A stretch of 43,195 nt of DNA, from the NCBI GenBank assembly GCA_016872385.1, contig VGZV01000022.1, positions 1-43,195 on the forward strand, given 5' to 3'. Shown piece after piece: positions 16,250 through 24,155 of this stretch (positions within the stretch are counted from its first letter, which is position 1; every line of letters starts with the position of its first letter). The notes beneath the pieces were generated by a model. It was not told where the DNA came from and made no database searches. It saw only the letters and a program-made list of their open reading frames with translations. A program made the position numbers and the translations under genes. This DNA comes from SAR202 cluster bacterium (GTDB lineage: Bacteria > Chloroflexota > Dehalococcoidia > Lucifugimonadales > UBA3495).

Positions 16250-17584
16250 GTGTTTGAAAGCCTCACCGACAAGCTAACCGGCATCTTTCAGCGGCTATCC
16301 AGCAAGGGCCGCCTTACCGAAAAGGACGTGGACGAGGCCCTGTCCCTGGTGCGCCGTTCTTTGTTGGAGGCCGACGTGAACTTCCGGGTGGCCCGGGACT
16401 TTGTGGCCCGCATCCGGGAGCGCGCATTGGGCGCCGATGTCATGCAGAGCCTGACCCCTGGGCAGCAGGTGGTGAAAATTGTCCATGAGGAGCTTACCGC
16501 CGTGCTCAGCGGCGGCGACCACAAGCTGACGCCTGGCAGCCGTCCCCCCACAGTGCTCATGCTGGTGGGACTGCAAGGCTCCGGCAAGACCACCACCGCC
16601 GCCAAGCTGGCCCTGGCCCTGCGCCGCCAGGGGCACCGTTCTCTGCTGGTGGCCGCCGACCTGCGCCGTCCCGCCGCCATCCAGCAGTTGGAGACCCTGG
16701 GCCGCCAGTTGGACATCCCTGTGTTCTCCCAGGACCCCAAGACCACCACCCCGGTCAAGGTGGCCCAGGCTGGCCTGCGTCATGGGGAGCAGTTGGGTGT
16801 CCAGTGGGTGATTGTGGACACCGGCGGACGCCTCCATATAGACGATGAACTGATGCAGGAACTGGAGGCAATCAAGGGTGCGGTGTCGCCCAAGGAAATT
16901 GTCCTGGTGGTGGACGCCATGACCGGCCAGGACGCAGTCAACGCCGCCCAGGAGTTCCATCGGCGGGTCAGCCTCACTGGCCTCATTGTGTCCAAGCTGG
17001 ACGGCGACGCGCGCGGCGGCGCGGCCCTTTCCATCACCCGGGTGACCGGCGTGCCCATCAAGTTTGTCGGCGTAGGGGAACGCCCCGACGCCCTGGAGCC
17101 TTTTTACCCCGACCGCATGGCCTCCCGCATCCTGGGCATGGGCGACGTGCTCAGCCTTATTGAGAAGGCCCAGCAAGCCGTGGACCAGCAGCAGGCCAAG
17201 GACCTGGAGCGCAAGTTCCGCCAGGCGTCTTTTGATTTTGACGATTTTCTCCAGCAAATCCAGAACCTGAAGAAAATGGGTTCCCTGGCCCAAGTCATGG
17301 AAATGGTACCGGGTTTCAAGCAGATGGGTAAGAAGCTAGGAGCCTCAGAACTGGATGACTCCCAGCTAAAGCGGGTGGAGGCCATCATCCGCTCCATGAC
17401 CAAGGCCGAGCGCCAGCACCCGGAAATTATTGATGGCAGCCGCCGGCGACGCATTGCCCGGGGCAGTGGCACCACGGCCCAGGACGTAAACCAGCTCCTT
17501 GGCCAGTTCCGGCAGACTCAGCAGCTTATGCGCCAGTTTGCCCGCAACAAGCGGCCTGGCAACCTCTCCCGTCTTTTCCGCTAG
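16250..17584 (+). CDS. ffh: Signal recognition particle protein Ffh
   Basis: The 444-residue SRP54 GTPase targets nascent membrane proteins with SRP RNA. It has an N domain (M-F-E-S-L-T-D-K-L-T-G-I-F), G1 G-L-Q-G-S-G-K-T-T-T-A-A-K-L, R-R-P-A-A-I-Q-Q-L, G3 D-T-G-G-R-L, and G4 S-K-L-D-G-D-A-R-G-G-A-A-L-S. The M domain has the RNA-binding stretch S-M-T-K-A-E-R-Q-H-P-E-I-I-D-G-S-R-R-R-R-I-A-R-G-S-G. I prefer GTG 16250 over TTG 16241: GGGAG is nine bases before the GTG but touches the TTG, and Ffh proteins usually begin M-F-E-S-L. It is a single-gene unit with its own promoter; rpsP and the SRP RNA gene are not adjacent. Confidence 0.96.
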   Translation: MFESLTDKLTGIFQRLSSKGRLTEKDVDEALSLVRRSLLEADVNFRVARDFVARIRERALGADVMQSLTPGQQVVKIVHEELTAVLSGGDHKLTPGSRPPTVLMLVGLQGSGKTTTAAKLALALRRQGHRSLLVAADLRRPAAIQQLETLGRQLDIPVFSQDPKTTTPVKVAQAGLRHGEQLGVQWVIVDTGGRLHIDDELMQELEAIKGAVSPKEIVLVVDAMTGQDAVNAAQEFHRRVSLTGLIVSKLDGDARGGAALSITRVTGVPIKFVGVGERPDALEPFYPDRMASRILGMGDVLSLIEKAQQAVDQQQAKDLERKFRQASFDFDDFLQQIQNLKKMGSLAQVMEMVPGFKQMGKKLGASELDDSQLKRVEAIIRSMTKAERQHPEIIDGSRRRRIARGSGTTAQDVNQLLGQFRQTQQLMRQFARNKRPGNLSRLFR

Positions 17585-18020
17585 ACAGTTACCACCTCCA
17601 CCTGCTGGCCCTAGTTAAAGCGTTTGCCCGCATGGTTGCGCAGGTCCTGGTTAATTGGTGTTGCGGCACTCACATGATGCTGCGCTGGGCCTCTCGTATG
17701 CCGCCACTTTCTTCCGTCCGGCTGTCGCCTCTTACCAAGTTGGCGCTTTTATGGCTCTAGTGGAATCAACCGCTGGACGGGCAAAGCACCCCTCGGCACG
17801 CACTCTTTCAGCCCTTACCCCTGTTCCTTCTCTCCCACTTTGTGAGAAGTGGAGGGAAAGGGGCATTTCTGGGGACACCCCAGACCTCGGCGCGGGCTGT
17901 ACCATGCTGTTTTCACCAGAGTCCTATTCAATCAAAGCAAGCTCAAATCTATAAAAGAAAATAATCATTAAAAAGAATTATAATCATGTGATACGTGGAA
18001 AATAAGAAACAATAATAGTA
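17585..18020. other. Non-coding spacer after ffh
   Basis: This stretch separates ffh from the first lipoprotein gene. A 100-codon plus-strand frame (17655-17954) has no recognisable protein features and runs through the hairpin at 17826-17861, so I do not call it. The last 90 bases become strongly AT-rich, as expected upstream of a promoter. I see no RNA gene or riboswitch. Confidence 0.5.
17826..17861. repeat. Imperfect hairpin repeat
   Basis: The arms CCTTCTCTCCCACTT and AAGTGGAGGGAAAGG match at 12 of 15 positions around a six-base loop. The sequence has the look of a degenerate dispersed palindrome. It could weakly terminate ffh transcription, but there is no T-run. Confidence 0.5.
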
Positions 18021-18049
18021 TTGACAGCATTACAAACGCCTGCTACCAT
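18021..18049 (+). promoter_or_regulatory. Promoter of the first lipoprotein gene
   Basis: TTGACA (18021-18026), a 17-base spacer and TACCAT (18044-18049) lie in an AT-rich region 127 bases before the start codon. The downstream flank CATCCAGCCAGCTTG aligns with that of the second lipoprotein promoter at 20047, so the two promoter regions look homologous. Confidence 0.65.
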
Positions 18050-18176
18050 CCAGCCAGCTTGCAGCGCTAGTCAGCTTAGCAGATATTAGCTCACAAATAT
18101 ACATAGTGAAACGTACCATTAGAGCCATTTAATGCGAGATAACGCAAACCGTTGGCTAGAGCAAAAGGAGGATGGT

Positions 18177-19919
18177 ATGATGGCTGCCTCAGCGCATTCT
18201 GCCCAAACCCTGCTGGTCAAAAGTGCTTTGCATCATTGGCGCAGCGCAGTTTCGGCTGCACTAGCTCTCCTCCTGGTACTGATGCTGGCCTGCGGCGCTG
18301 CCGCGACTCCCTCAAGTCAACGGCAAGCCCCGCCGTCCGGCTCCGGCGCACTTCCCACCCTGGCGCCCCAACCTGTTCCCGCCACCGCGGCCAGCCCGGC
18401 GGTTAACCCTGGCACTGTGACCTGGATGGTAGGCAACTGGGAAGGCGCCAGGATGACCAATCTGCACGTAGTTAACCCCAACTACGGCAACCTGCTCCAC
18501 AGCTTCCTGGTATCTACCAACGAGAAGCGCGACTTGATCCCCGGCCTGGCTTCCCAGTGGGAGGTGTCCGCCGATGGCAAGACCTGGACTTTCACCATCC
18601 GTGAGGGCGCCAAGTTCCACGATGGCCGCCCGGTGACCGCCGCCGACGCAGTCTTTACCTGGAACCACGCCTGGGGCCCCGGCTCACTGGAGAAGTCCAC
18701 CAGCAGCACTACCCAGAACCAGGGACGGAATTTTGAGTCAGCCCAGCTGGTGGATGACCGTCGAGCCAGCCTGACCACCAAGAAAGTTGACGCTAGCATC
18801 CCCTACTTTGTGGGCGATGCAGTGGGATCGGTCCAGGGCATAGTCCTGCCCCGCTGGCCCGCCGACAAAATTCACAATGATGCGCAAATCCTGGCTTATG
18901 AGCAGTCCCCGGTGGGCGCTGGCGTCATGAAGCTGTACCGCCACGTGCCCAGTGAGGTGATGCAATTCGAGCGGTTCGAGGATTTCTATATGCCAGACCG
19001 GCGGCCCAAGTTCCGGTACTTGGACTTGCGGCAGGTGCCCGAAGAAGCCACTCGCATTGCGGCCTTGCGGGCGGGGGAAGCTGACATCGCGCCCATCAGC
19101 TTGTCCAGCCGCGCCCAGTTGGAATCGGCTGGCGGCCGGGTGGTCTTCGGCCCAGAAGGGACTTACCTTTATGCCCGTTTCCGGGAGCCATGGATAACCG
19201 ACTATCCCACAGGCAAGCGGGAGGTGCGGCAGGCCCTGGCTTACGCCCTGGACCTGAGAATCTTCCGGGACAAGCTGTTTGGCCCGGAGGTGTACGTCTC
19301 CAAGGGCTGGAACAACGTCACGCCCAGCGCCCTGGGCTACAGCCCAGAGCTGGACCCTTACCCCTTCGACCCAGTCAAAGCTCGGCAGCTCTTGGCCCAG
19401 GCGGGGTATCCGGAGGGCAAGGGATTTCCTTTGCTTATCGTCAACACTTGGACTTCCCGGGCCACGCCGCTGCTGCCGGAGTCGGCGCAGATTGCCGCAG
19501 ATATGTGGCGGCGGGAGCTGGGCATCCCGGTGGAAGTGCGGCTGGGTGACGAGGCCAAGTTCAAGCAGGACTGGATTACTGAAGGCGCCCTGCGCGGCCA
19601 GATTCTCTGGCGGGACAACGAGACCCGGGTGGACGCTGGCAACATAGTGCGGGGTACCTTTGGCACCCCCACAGCCCCAGGCCGCCAGACCAACGACCCC
19701 GCCATCTTCAAGCAGGCTCAGGAAGCCGTCGCCATCCTGGACAGGGAAAAGCGCGCCCAAGCCTACAATCAGCTCTACCGGGTGCTCAAAGAGGATGTGG
19801 GTGAGATTGCCCTGGGATATCAGAACATCCCCTGGGGTGTGGGCTCGCGTGTAAAGCAATGGGCGCCCATGCCCATGGCATTCTGGGTCTCTGGGCTGCA
19901 CACCATAGTGCTGAAGTAA
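18177..19919 (+). CDS. ABC transporter substrate-binding lipoprotein, family 5
   Basis: The 580-residue extracytoplasmic binding protein is of the peptide/nickel/oligosaccharide type (SBP family 5). The N-terminus has a basic start, a hydrophobic helix and the lipobox L-M-L-A-C, so the mature protein is lipid-anchored. An Ala/Pro/Ser-rich linker follows. Family blocks include W-T-F-T-I-R-E-G-A-K-F-H-D-G-R-P-V-T-A-A-D-A, V-R-Q-A-L-A-Y-A-L-D and A-R-Q-L-L-A-Q-A-G-Y-P. I chose ATG 18177 because AAAGGAGG stands five bases before it. It is closely related to the next gene, including the signal region and the S-A-Q-x-A-A-D-x-W-R-x-E-L-G block. No permease or ATPase genes are nearby, so it must use a transporter encoded elsewhere. 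The ligand is unknown. Confidence 0.93.
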   Translation: MMAASAHSAQTLLVKSALHHWRSAVSAALALLLVLMLACGAAATPSSQRQAPPSGSGALPTLAPQPVPATAASPAVNPGTVTWMVGNWEGARMTNLHVVNPNYGNLLHSFLVSTNEKRDLIPGLASQWEVSADGKTWTFTIREGAKFHDGRPVTAADAVFTWNHAWGPGSLEKSTSSTTQNQGRNFESAQLVDDRRASLTTKKVDASIPYFVGDAVGSVQGIVLPRWPADKIHNDAQILAYEQSPVGAGVMKLYRHVPSEVMQFERFEDFYMPDRRPKFRYLDLRQVPEEATRIAALRAGEADIAPISLSSRAQLESAGGRVVFGPEGTYLYARFREPWITDYPTGKREVRQALAYALDLRIFRDKLFGPEVYVSKGWNNVTPSALGYSPELDPYPFDPVKARQLLAQAGYPEGKGFPLLIVNTWTSRATPLLPESAQIAADMWRRELGIPVEVRLGDEAKFKQDWITEGALRGQILWRDNETRVDAGNIVRGTFGTPTAPGRQTNDPAIFKQAQEAVAILDREKRAQAYNQLYRVLKEDVGEIALGYQNIPWGVGSRVKQWAPMPMAFWVSGLHTIVLK

Positions 19920-19948
19920 CTCAGGCTTCCAGCTTCCCACGACATCAC

Positions 19949-19985
19949 GGGCGGGGCAATTGCGGCTCCGCCCTTCACTTTTCAA
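19949..19985 (+). terminator. Terminator after the first lipoprotein gene
   Basis: A nine-base stem (GGGCGGGGC with GCTCCGCCC, one G-T pair) with a seven-base loop is followed by TTCACTTTTC, 30 bases after the stop codon. Confidence 0.6.
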
Positions 19986-20046
19986 TTTCCCTGGCTACAC
20001 GGTCTCCCCACGCCAGTAAGCATATCAGTTGCGCCAATATCCACCA

Positions 20047-20075
20047 TTGACAGAATTGATAACGGCTGATAACAT
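20047..20075 (+). promoter_or_regulatory. Promoter of the second lipoprotein gene
   Basis: TTGACA (20047-20052), a 17-base spacer and TAACAT (20070-20075) are followed by CATCCTGCCATCTTG, matching the flank of the 18021 promoter. The start codon is about 135 bases downstream, so both transcripts would have similarly long leaders. Confidence 0.65.
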
Positions 20076-20209
20076 CCTGCCATCTTGAGACGCTAACCAT
20101 ATTTCATATATATTGTCCGATAATTTATCATCTAAACGATAGAATAGTAGAACTCAGTGCCATTGTAAGATGATAAATCGTCGGATGGTTGGCGGAAAGG
20201 GAGAATGGC

Positions 20210-21997
20210 ATGAGCGTAACCCAAGCACGATCCACCCTGGCCTTGCTGGTCAAGACGGCCTTATACCACTGGCGTGCCGCAGCGGCGGCCTCGCTGGTTG
20301 TATTGTTGCTCTTGATGCTGGCTTGCGGCGCGGCGGCCACCGCCACTCCTGCGGCGCGGCCAACACTTGCGCCTGCACCCTCCAGCGGGAACCAGTCCAC
20401 GCCCACAGCCATGCCCAAAGCTACCCCCGCCCCCGCGGCTCCCGTGGTCAACCCAGGCAAGGTGACATGGATGATACAAGGCTGGGGCAATGAACGGTTT
20501 ACCTACAACTACGCAGTCGGCGGGGGCAACAACTTCGCCCGGTTCATGCAGGGATTTCTTGTTGCCACCAATGAAAAGACCCAGCTTCTGCCGGGCATAG
20601 CTTCCAAGTGGGAGATTTCCCCGGACGCCAAGACCTGGACCTTCACCATTCGGGAGGGCGGGTCCTTCCACAACGGGAAGAAGATTACCGGGCAGGACGT
20701 ATGGTGGTCCTTCATGCACTACTGGGGCAAGGACGAGTCCGGCTCGGCAGTGGAGCGGGTGACCCAGAGCAGCGCCCAGGCTCTGGCGCGCGTGGTGGAA
20801 ACTATTACTCAGCCCCAGCCCAACCAGGTGAGCATCACTCTGAAGCAGGCCAATGCGGGCTTTCCGGCGGCCTACGTCTCAGAAGCGGCGGCCAACTGGT
20901 ACGGAATTATCCCCAGCCGCCCCAAAGTCCACGATTCCGTTCAAGAAGAGGCTTACGACAAAGACCCGGTGAGTTCCGGGCCTTTTGACCTGGTCAAGCA
21001 CACCCCGGCAGAGGTGATGGCGTTCCAGCGGTTTGAAGACTACTACTACCAGCCCAAGTACGGCCTGCCCGAGGACCGGCGGCCCAAATTCCAGTCCCTG
21101 GACTTGCGCGTGGTGCCTGAAGAAGCCACTCGGGTGGCAGCCATCCGCTCCGGCGAGGCCGACGTAGCCCCGGCCAGCCTGGCCACCCGGAAACAGGTTG
21201 AGGCCGGCGGCGGACGTCTGGTATTTGGCCCGGAAGGCATCTATTTCCGCATCATGCTCCTGGGTTGCTACAAGCCGGCGAATCCTTGCTACAAGAAGGA
21301 AGTCCGCCAGGCCCTGGACTACGCTATTAACAAGCAGACCATCCGGGACCAGCTGTATGGCGGCCCAGAGGTAATGCAGGTCAAAGGCTGGGCGCACATC
21401 ACTCCCAGCACCATTGGCTATGCTCCCGACCTGGACCCCTGGCCCCAGGACACCAACAAGGCGCGGCAACTGCTGGCCCAGGCCGGATATCCCAACGGTC
21501 AAGGCTTTGGCAAGCTGATTGTGAATACCTGGGTGTCCACGGCCATGCCTTTCCTGCCTGAATCCGCCCAGGTGGCAGCGGACTTCTGGCGGAAGGAGTT
21601 GGGATTGGATGTGGAAGTCAAGGTGGGCGACGAGGCTGCCCTGAAGCGGGATACCCTCACCACAGCCCTGCACGGCCAGATACTTTGGCGGGACAACGAG
21701 GCCAGTCTGGACAAGTCCAGTCTCTACCTGTCGTCCTACGGATCGCCCACCCACGGGGCCAGGATGCACGAAAACCCGGAATTCTTTGACATGGTGAGCA
21801 AGACCCTGGCGGTTACCGACCCCATCAAGCGGGACGCCGCTTTCCATGAGCTGAACAAGCGGGGCCGGGATGAGAGCTACGAGCTGGGCATCGGCTACGT
21901 CAACATCCCCTGGGCTGTGGGGCCGCGGGTGACCCAATGGCAGCCCTACCCGCTGGCCTTTTTCCCCTCCAACGTCCACAGCATTACCCTGAAATAG
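20210..21997 (+). CDS. ABC transporter substrate-binding lipoprotein, family 5 (paralogue)
   Basis: This is a 595-residue paralogue of the preceding gene. The signal region L-L-V-K-T-A-L-Y-H-W-R-A with lipobox L-M-L-A-C and then G-A-A-A-T is almost the same in both. Family-5 blocks are W-T-F-T-I-R-E-G-G-S-F-H-N-G-K-K-I-T-G-Q-D-V, V-R-Q-A-L-D-Y-A-I-N and A-R-Q-L-L-A-Q-A-G-Y-P-N-G-Q-G-F. The start at ATG 20210 has GGGAG at good spacing; a TTG seven codons earlier is less likely. An insert with two Cys (G-C-Y-K-P-A-N-P-C-Y-K-K) near residue 355 is absent from the paralogue and may form a disulphide. The ligand is unknown and may differ from that of its neighbour. Confidence 0.93.
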   Translation: MSVTQARSTLALLVKTALYHWRAAAAASLVVLLLLMLACGAAATATPAARPTLAPAPSSGNQSTPTAMPKATPAPAAPVVNPGKVTWMIQGWGNERFTYNYAVGGGNNFARFMQGFLVATNEKTQLLPGIASKWEISPDAKTWTFTIREGGSFHNGKKITGQDVWWSFMHYWGKDESGSAVERVTQSSAQALARVVETITQPQPNQVSITLKQANAGFPAAYVSEAAANWYGIIPSRPKVHDSVQEEAYDKDPVSSGPFDLVKHTPAEVMAFQRFEDYYYQPKYGLPEDRRPKFQSLDLRVVPEEATRVAAIRSGEADVAPASLATRKQVEAGGGRLVFGPEGIYFRIMLLGCYKPANPCYKKEVRQALDYAINKQTIRDQLYGGPEVMQVKGWAHITPSTIGYAPDLDPWPQDTNKARQLLAQAGYPNGQGFGKLIVNTWVSTAMPFLPESAQVAADFWRKELGLDVEVKVGDEAALKRDTLTTALHGQILWRDNEASLDKSSLYLSSYGSPTHGARMHENPEFFDMVSKTLAVTDPIKRDAAFHELNKRGRDESYELGIGYVNIPWAVGPRVTQWQPYPLAFFPSNVHSITLK

Positions 21998-22023
21998 GGT
22001 TGCGTCAAGGCCACGGATTCTCT

Positions 22024-22055
22024 GGGGCGCGGCACATGCCGTGCCCCTATTTTTT
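22024..22055 (+). terminator. Strong terminator after the second lipoprotein gene
   Basis: An 11-base GC-rich stem (GGGGCGCGGCA with TGCCGTGCCCC, one G-T pair) is followed by TATTTTTT, a clear Rho-independent terminator. The T-run lies over the stop region of the convergent alkA gene. Confidence 0.85.
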
Positions 22056-23000
22056 GCCCCCCGTCATACCTTCACGCAGCGCCGTGAACAGGTACAGCGT
22101 GGCGTAGGTGCGCCAGGGAGACCAACGGCGGGAAAAGGCTTCTAACCGCTTTTCATGAGCGTATTCTGGACCGTAAAGCTGCAAAGCTGCCCTGCGCAGG
22201 GCCAGGTCGCCAGTGGGAAAGACGTCCATGCGGCCCAGGGCGCGCACCATGGCCCACTGGGCAGTCCAAATGCCTACCCCGCGCAAGGCGGTCAACCGCT
22301 CCAGCACCGCCGTGTCAGGCAGTGCTTCCAGGGAATCCAGTCCCCCATTTGGCTCCAGCGCGGCTTGGGCCAAGCCCTGGATATACTCTGCTTTACGCTG
22401 GCTGAGCTTCAGGCCACGCAGTTCCTCCACTGATGCAGCCAGCAGCGCCTCAGGCTTGGGAAAAGCGTAAAAGGTGTCGCCTGCAAAGCTGAACTGCCGC
22501 CCGTAGGTCTGCACCAGCAGCGTCCTGATGGCCCGCGCCAGGTGCGTGGTCACCTGCTGGCCGATGACCGCCAGCACCAGGGCCTCGAACACGGAGGCCA
22601 CGTGGGGGAGGTGTTGTCCGTAGAACTGCTGGGTGAGACCGGCCATTGCCGGGTCTGATTGCGCCAGTTCGTAGAAGGCGGTCAGGTCCTGTTCCGTGCC
22701 CAACTGCCAGCTCAATTGCGCGGCGGCGGTCTGCTGCTCCTCCTGGGAAAGGGCACTCCCCCACAGTTCCACTTCCAGTTCGGGCGCGGCCAGGCTGCCT
22801 AAAGACCTGACGGAAGCCAGCGTTAGTTTGCCCTCCAGGTCCAGCAGCCGCCAATAGGCCCCGTCCTGCAGACCGTCGGCCCCGGCACGCCCTCCCACAT
22901 TACTCAGATACCCGCCGGTGCGCTGAATGTCGAAGGGAGCCACGGGCTTGAGGATAAATGCAGCGGCGGGCTGCTGCTGTCCGGGGGGTGCTCCGGTCAT
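22047..23000 (-). CDS. alkA: DNA-3-methyladenine glycosylase II-like (AlkA family)
   Basis: The 317-residue HhH-GPD base-excision glycosylase removes alkylated bases. The domain order is an N-terminal strand domain, A-V-I-G-Q-Q-V-T-T-H-L-A-R near residue 145, then the helix-hairpin-helix L-R-G-V-G-I-W-T-A-Q-W-A and D-V-F-P-T-G-D-L-A-L-R, in which the Asp of P-T-G-D is the catalytic residue. I chose ATG 23000, which overlaps the thpR stop by four bases; the open frame extends 97 codons further but that part is a low-complexity shadow of thpR. It is the last gene of an amidohydrolase-mug-thpR-alkA operon. Confidence 0.92.
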   Translation of the reverse strand: MTGAPPGQQQPAAAFILKPVAPFDIQRTGGYLSNVGGRAGADGLQDGAYWRLLDLEGKLTLASVRSLGSLAAPELEVELWGSALSQEEQQTAAAQLSWQLGTEQDLTAFYELAQSDPAMAGLTQQFYGQHLPHVASVFEALVLAVIGQQVTTHLARAIRTLLVQTYGRQFSFAGDTFYAFPKPEALLAASVEELRGLKLSQRKAEYIQGLAQAALEPNGGLDSLEALPDTAVLERLTALRGVGIWTAQWAMVRALGRMDVFPTGDLALRRAALQLYGPEYAHEKRLEAFSRRWSPWRTYATLYLFTALREGMTGGKK

Positions 23001-23584
23001 AGCGTTACTGATCCCAGCGTGGTATATACAGCGCCTTTGGGCGTCAGGACGCTGCGCACCAGGCGCACCTCCTCCACCTGCCAGGGCGCGGCAGCCGCCA
23101 GAGACGTGGCTATCAGAGCTGTGCCGATGCGGCCCCGCACTTCCGGCGGCGCATCCTCCCGCACCCGGCCCAGAGTCAAGTGGGGGCTGAAGGGCCGGTG
23201 CTCCTGGGGCAGGCCCAGATGGGCCACCTCTTGCTCCACCTGTTCCTGCAAACGCTTCAATTCCTGGAGATTGCCCTCCAGTCCCGCCCAAATTACCCGC
23301 GGTTGCCTCCCGTTGGGAAATGCGCCCAGGGCGTGGAGCCGCAGCGGGAATGACTGGATTCCCTGGACGGCCACGGTCAGCGCGGCCAGCACTTGCTGCA
23401 CTTGCCTGGGTTCCAGGGCCGCCATGAACTTCAATGTGAGATGTATGTTGTCGGGTTCAACCCAGCGAACTCCCCGCGGAATGGCCTTCCTCAGCTCTGT
23501 AATTAGCGCCGTCAGGCTTTGCCGGGCCGCTGGGGAGACGTCCACGGCGATAAAGGCTCTTACCGGCGCTGCATCCGTGGTCAT
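22997..23584 (-). CDS. thpR: RNA 2',3'-cyclic phosphodiesterase
   Basis: The 195-residue 2H phosphoesterase has both catalytic His motifs, H-L-T-L-K-F near residue 48 and H-L-T-L-G-R near 135, and the family start R-A-F-I-A-V-D. The family opens 2',3'-cyclic phosphate ends of RNA (formerly called 2'-5' RNA ligase, LigT). It overlaps alkA downstream and mug upstream by four bases each (ATGA), so its expression is tied to two DNA repair glycosylases. Confidence 0.94.
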   Translation of the reverse strand: MTTDAAPVRAFIAVDVSPAARQSLTALITELRKAIPRGVRWVEPDNIHLTLKFMAALEPRQVQQVLAALTVAVQGIQSFPLRLHALGAFPNGRQPRVIWAGLEGNLQELKRLQEQVEQEVAHLGLPQEHRPFSPHLTLGRVREDAPPEVRGRIGTALIATSLAAAAPWQVEEVRLVRSVLTPKGAVYTTLGSVTL

Positions 23585-24150
23585 GGCCGGAGGCCCTCCC
23601 AGAACTTTTTCAATTCCTTGTACCAGTAAACCAGGTCTTCCAGGGAGAACTGGGCGTTGGCCGGGCTGGGGTTGGGCACCACAAAAATATGGGTCACTCC
23701 AACGGCGCGCGGCTGTTTTCCCAAGGTGGGTTGTTCCTCTACTCCTTCCCCATATTTCAGGTAGGCTTTGTAACCCACCATGCCGTGAAAGCAGGCGATG
23801 CGGGGCTGGTACTGGAGTAACTTGTTTTTCAGGACAGGCGCCCAGCGGCGGAAGTCCGCGGCAGTGAGTCCCGAAGCCTGGGGCGTAGGGCGCTTCACCA
23901 CATCGGTAAAGCCGATGCCGTAGTCCCGCAGATGAACATCATCCCGGGGCGATAGTTCCCGGTCCACCAGCCCTGACTGATTCAGAGCGCGCCAGAACCG
24001 GTTGCGGGGATTGGCGAAATAGTGACCCGCCCTAACCGAGTAGCTCGCAGGATTCAGGCCGATGAACACAAGCTCCAGACCCTCGGCCAGCGAGTCCTGG
24101 AGTGTGGTGAATTGGGCTTCCTCTGCCGCCAGGGCCTGCCAGCCTTCCAT
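23581..24150 (-). CDS. mug: Mismatch-specific uracil/thymine DNA glycosylase
   Basis: The 189-residue protein is of the MUG/TDG branch of uracil-DNA glycosylases, which remove U or T opposite G. It has motif 1 V-F-I-G-L-N-P-A-S-Y-S with G-H-Y-F-A-N-P-R-N-R-F-W following directly, and motif 2 V-V-P-N-P-S-P-A-N-A-Q (usually N-P-S-G/S). The catalytic Asn of G-L-N-P is present. The slight change in motif 2 (P-A for G-L) is worth noting. It lies five bases after the amidohydrolase stop and overlaps thpR. Confidence 0.92.
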   Translation of the reverse strand: MEGWQALAAEEAQFTTLQDSLAEGLELVFIGLNPASYSVRAGHYFANPRNRFWRALNQSGLVDRELSPRDDVHLRDYGIGFTDVVKRPTPQASGLTAADFRRWAPVLKNKLLQYQPRIACFHGMVGYKAYLKYGEGVEEQPTLGKQPRAVGVTHIFVVPNPSPANAQFSLEDLVYWYKELKKFWEGLRP

Positions 24151-24155
24151 TCTAT

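Noticed and set aside
16295..17293. A 332-codon minus-strand frame inside ffh
   Set aside because: Antisense shadow rich in Leu/Gly/His; ffh on the other strand is complete.
17655..17954. A 99-codon plus-strand frame downstream of ffh
   Set aside because: No recognisable protein features, and it runs through a hairpin repeat.
18738..19985. A 415-codon minus-strand frame opposite the first lipoprotein
   Set aside because: Antisense shadow; the plus strand has signal peptide, lipobox and family motifs.
23001..23291. The 97-codon N-terminal extension of alkA
   Set aside because: Low-complexity Gly/Ala/Pro sequence that overlaps thpR in another frame; the ATG at 23000 overlaps the thpR stop as in the other junctions of this operon.
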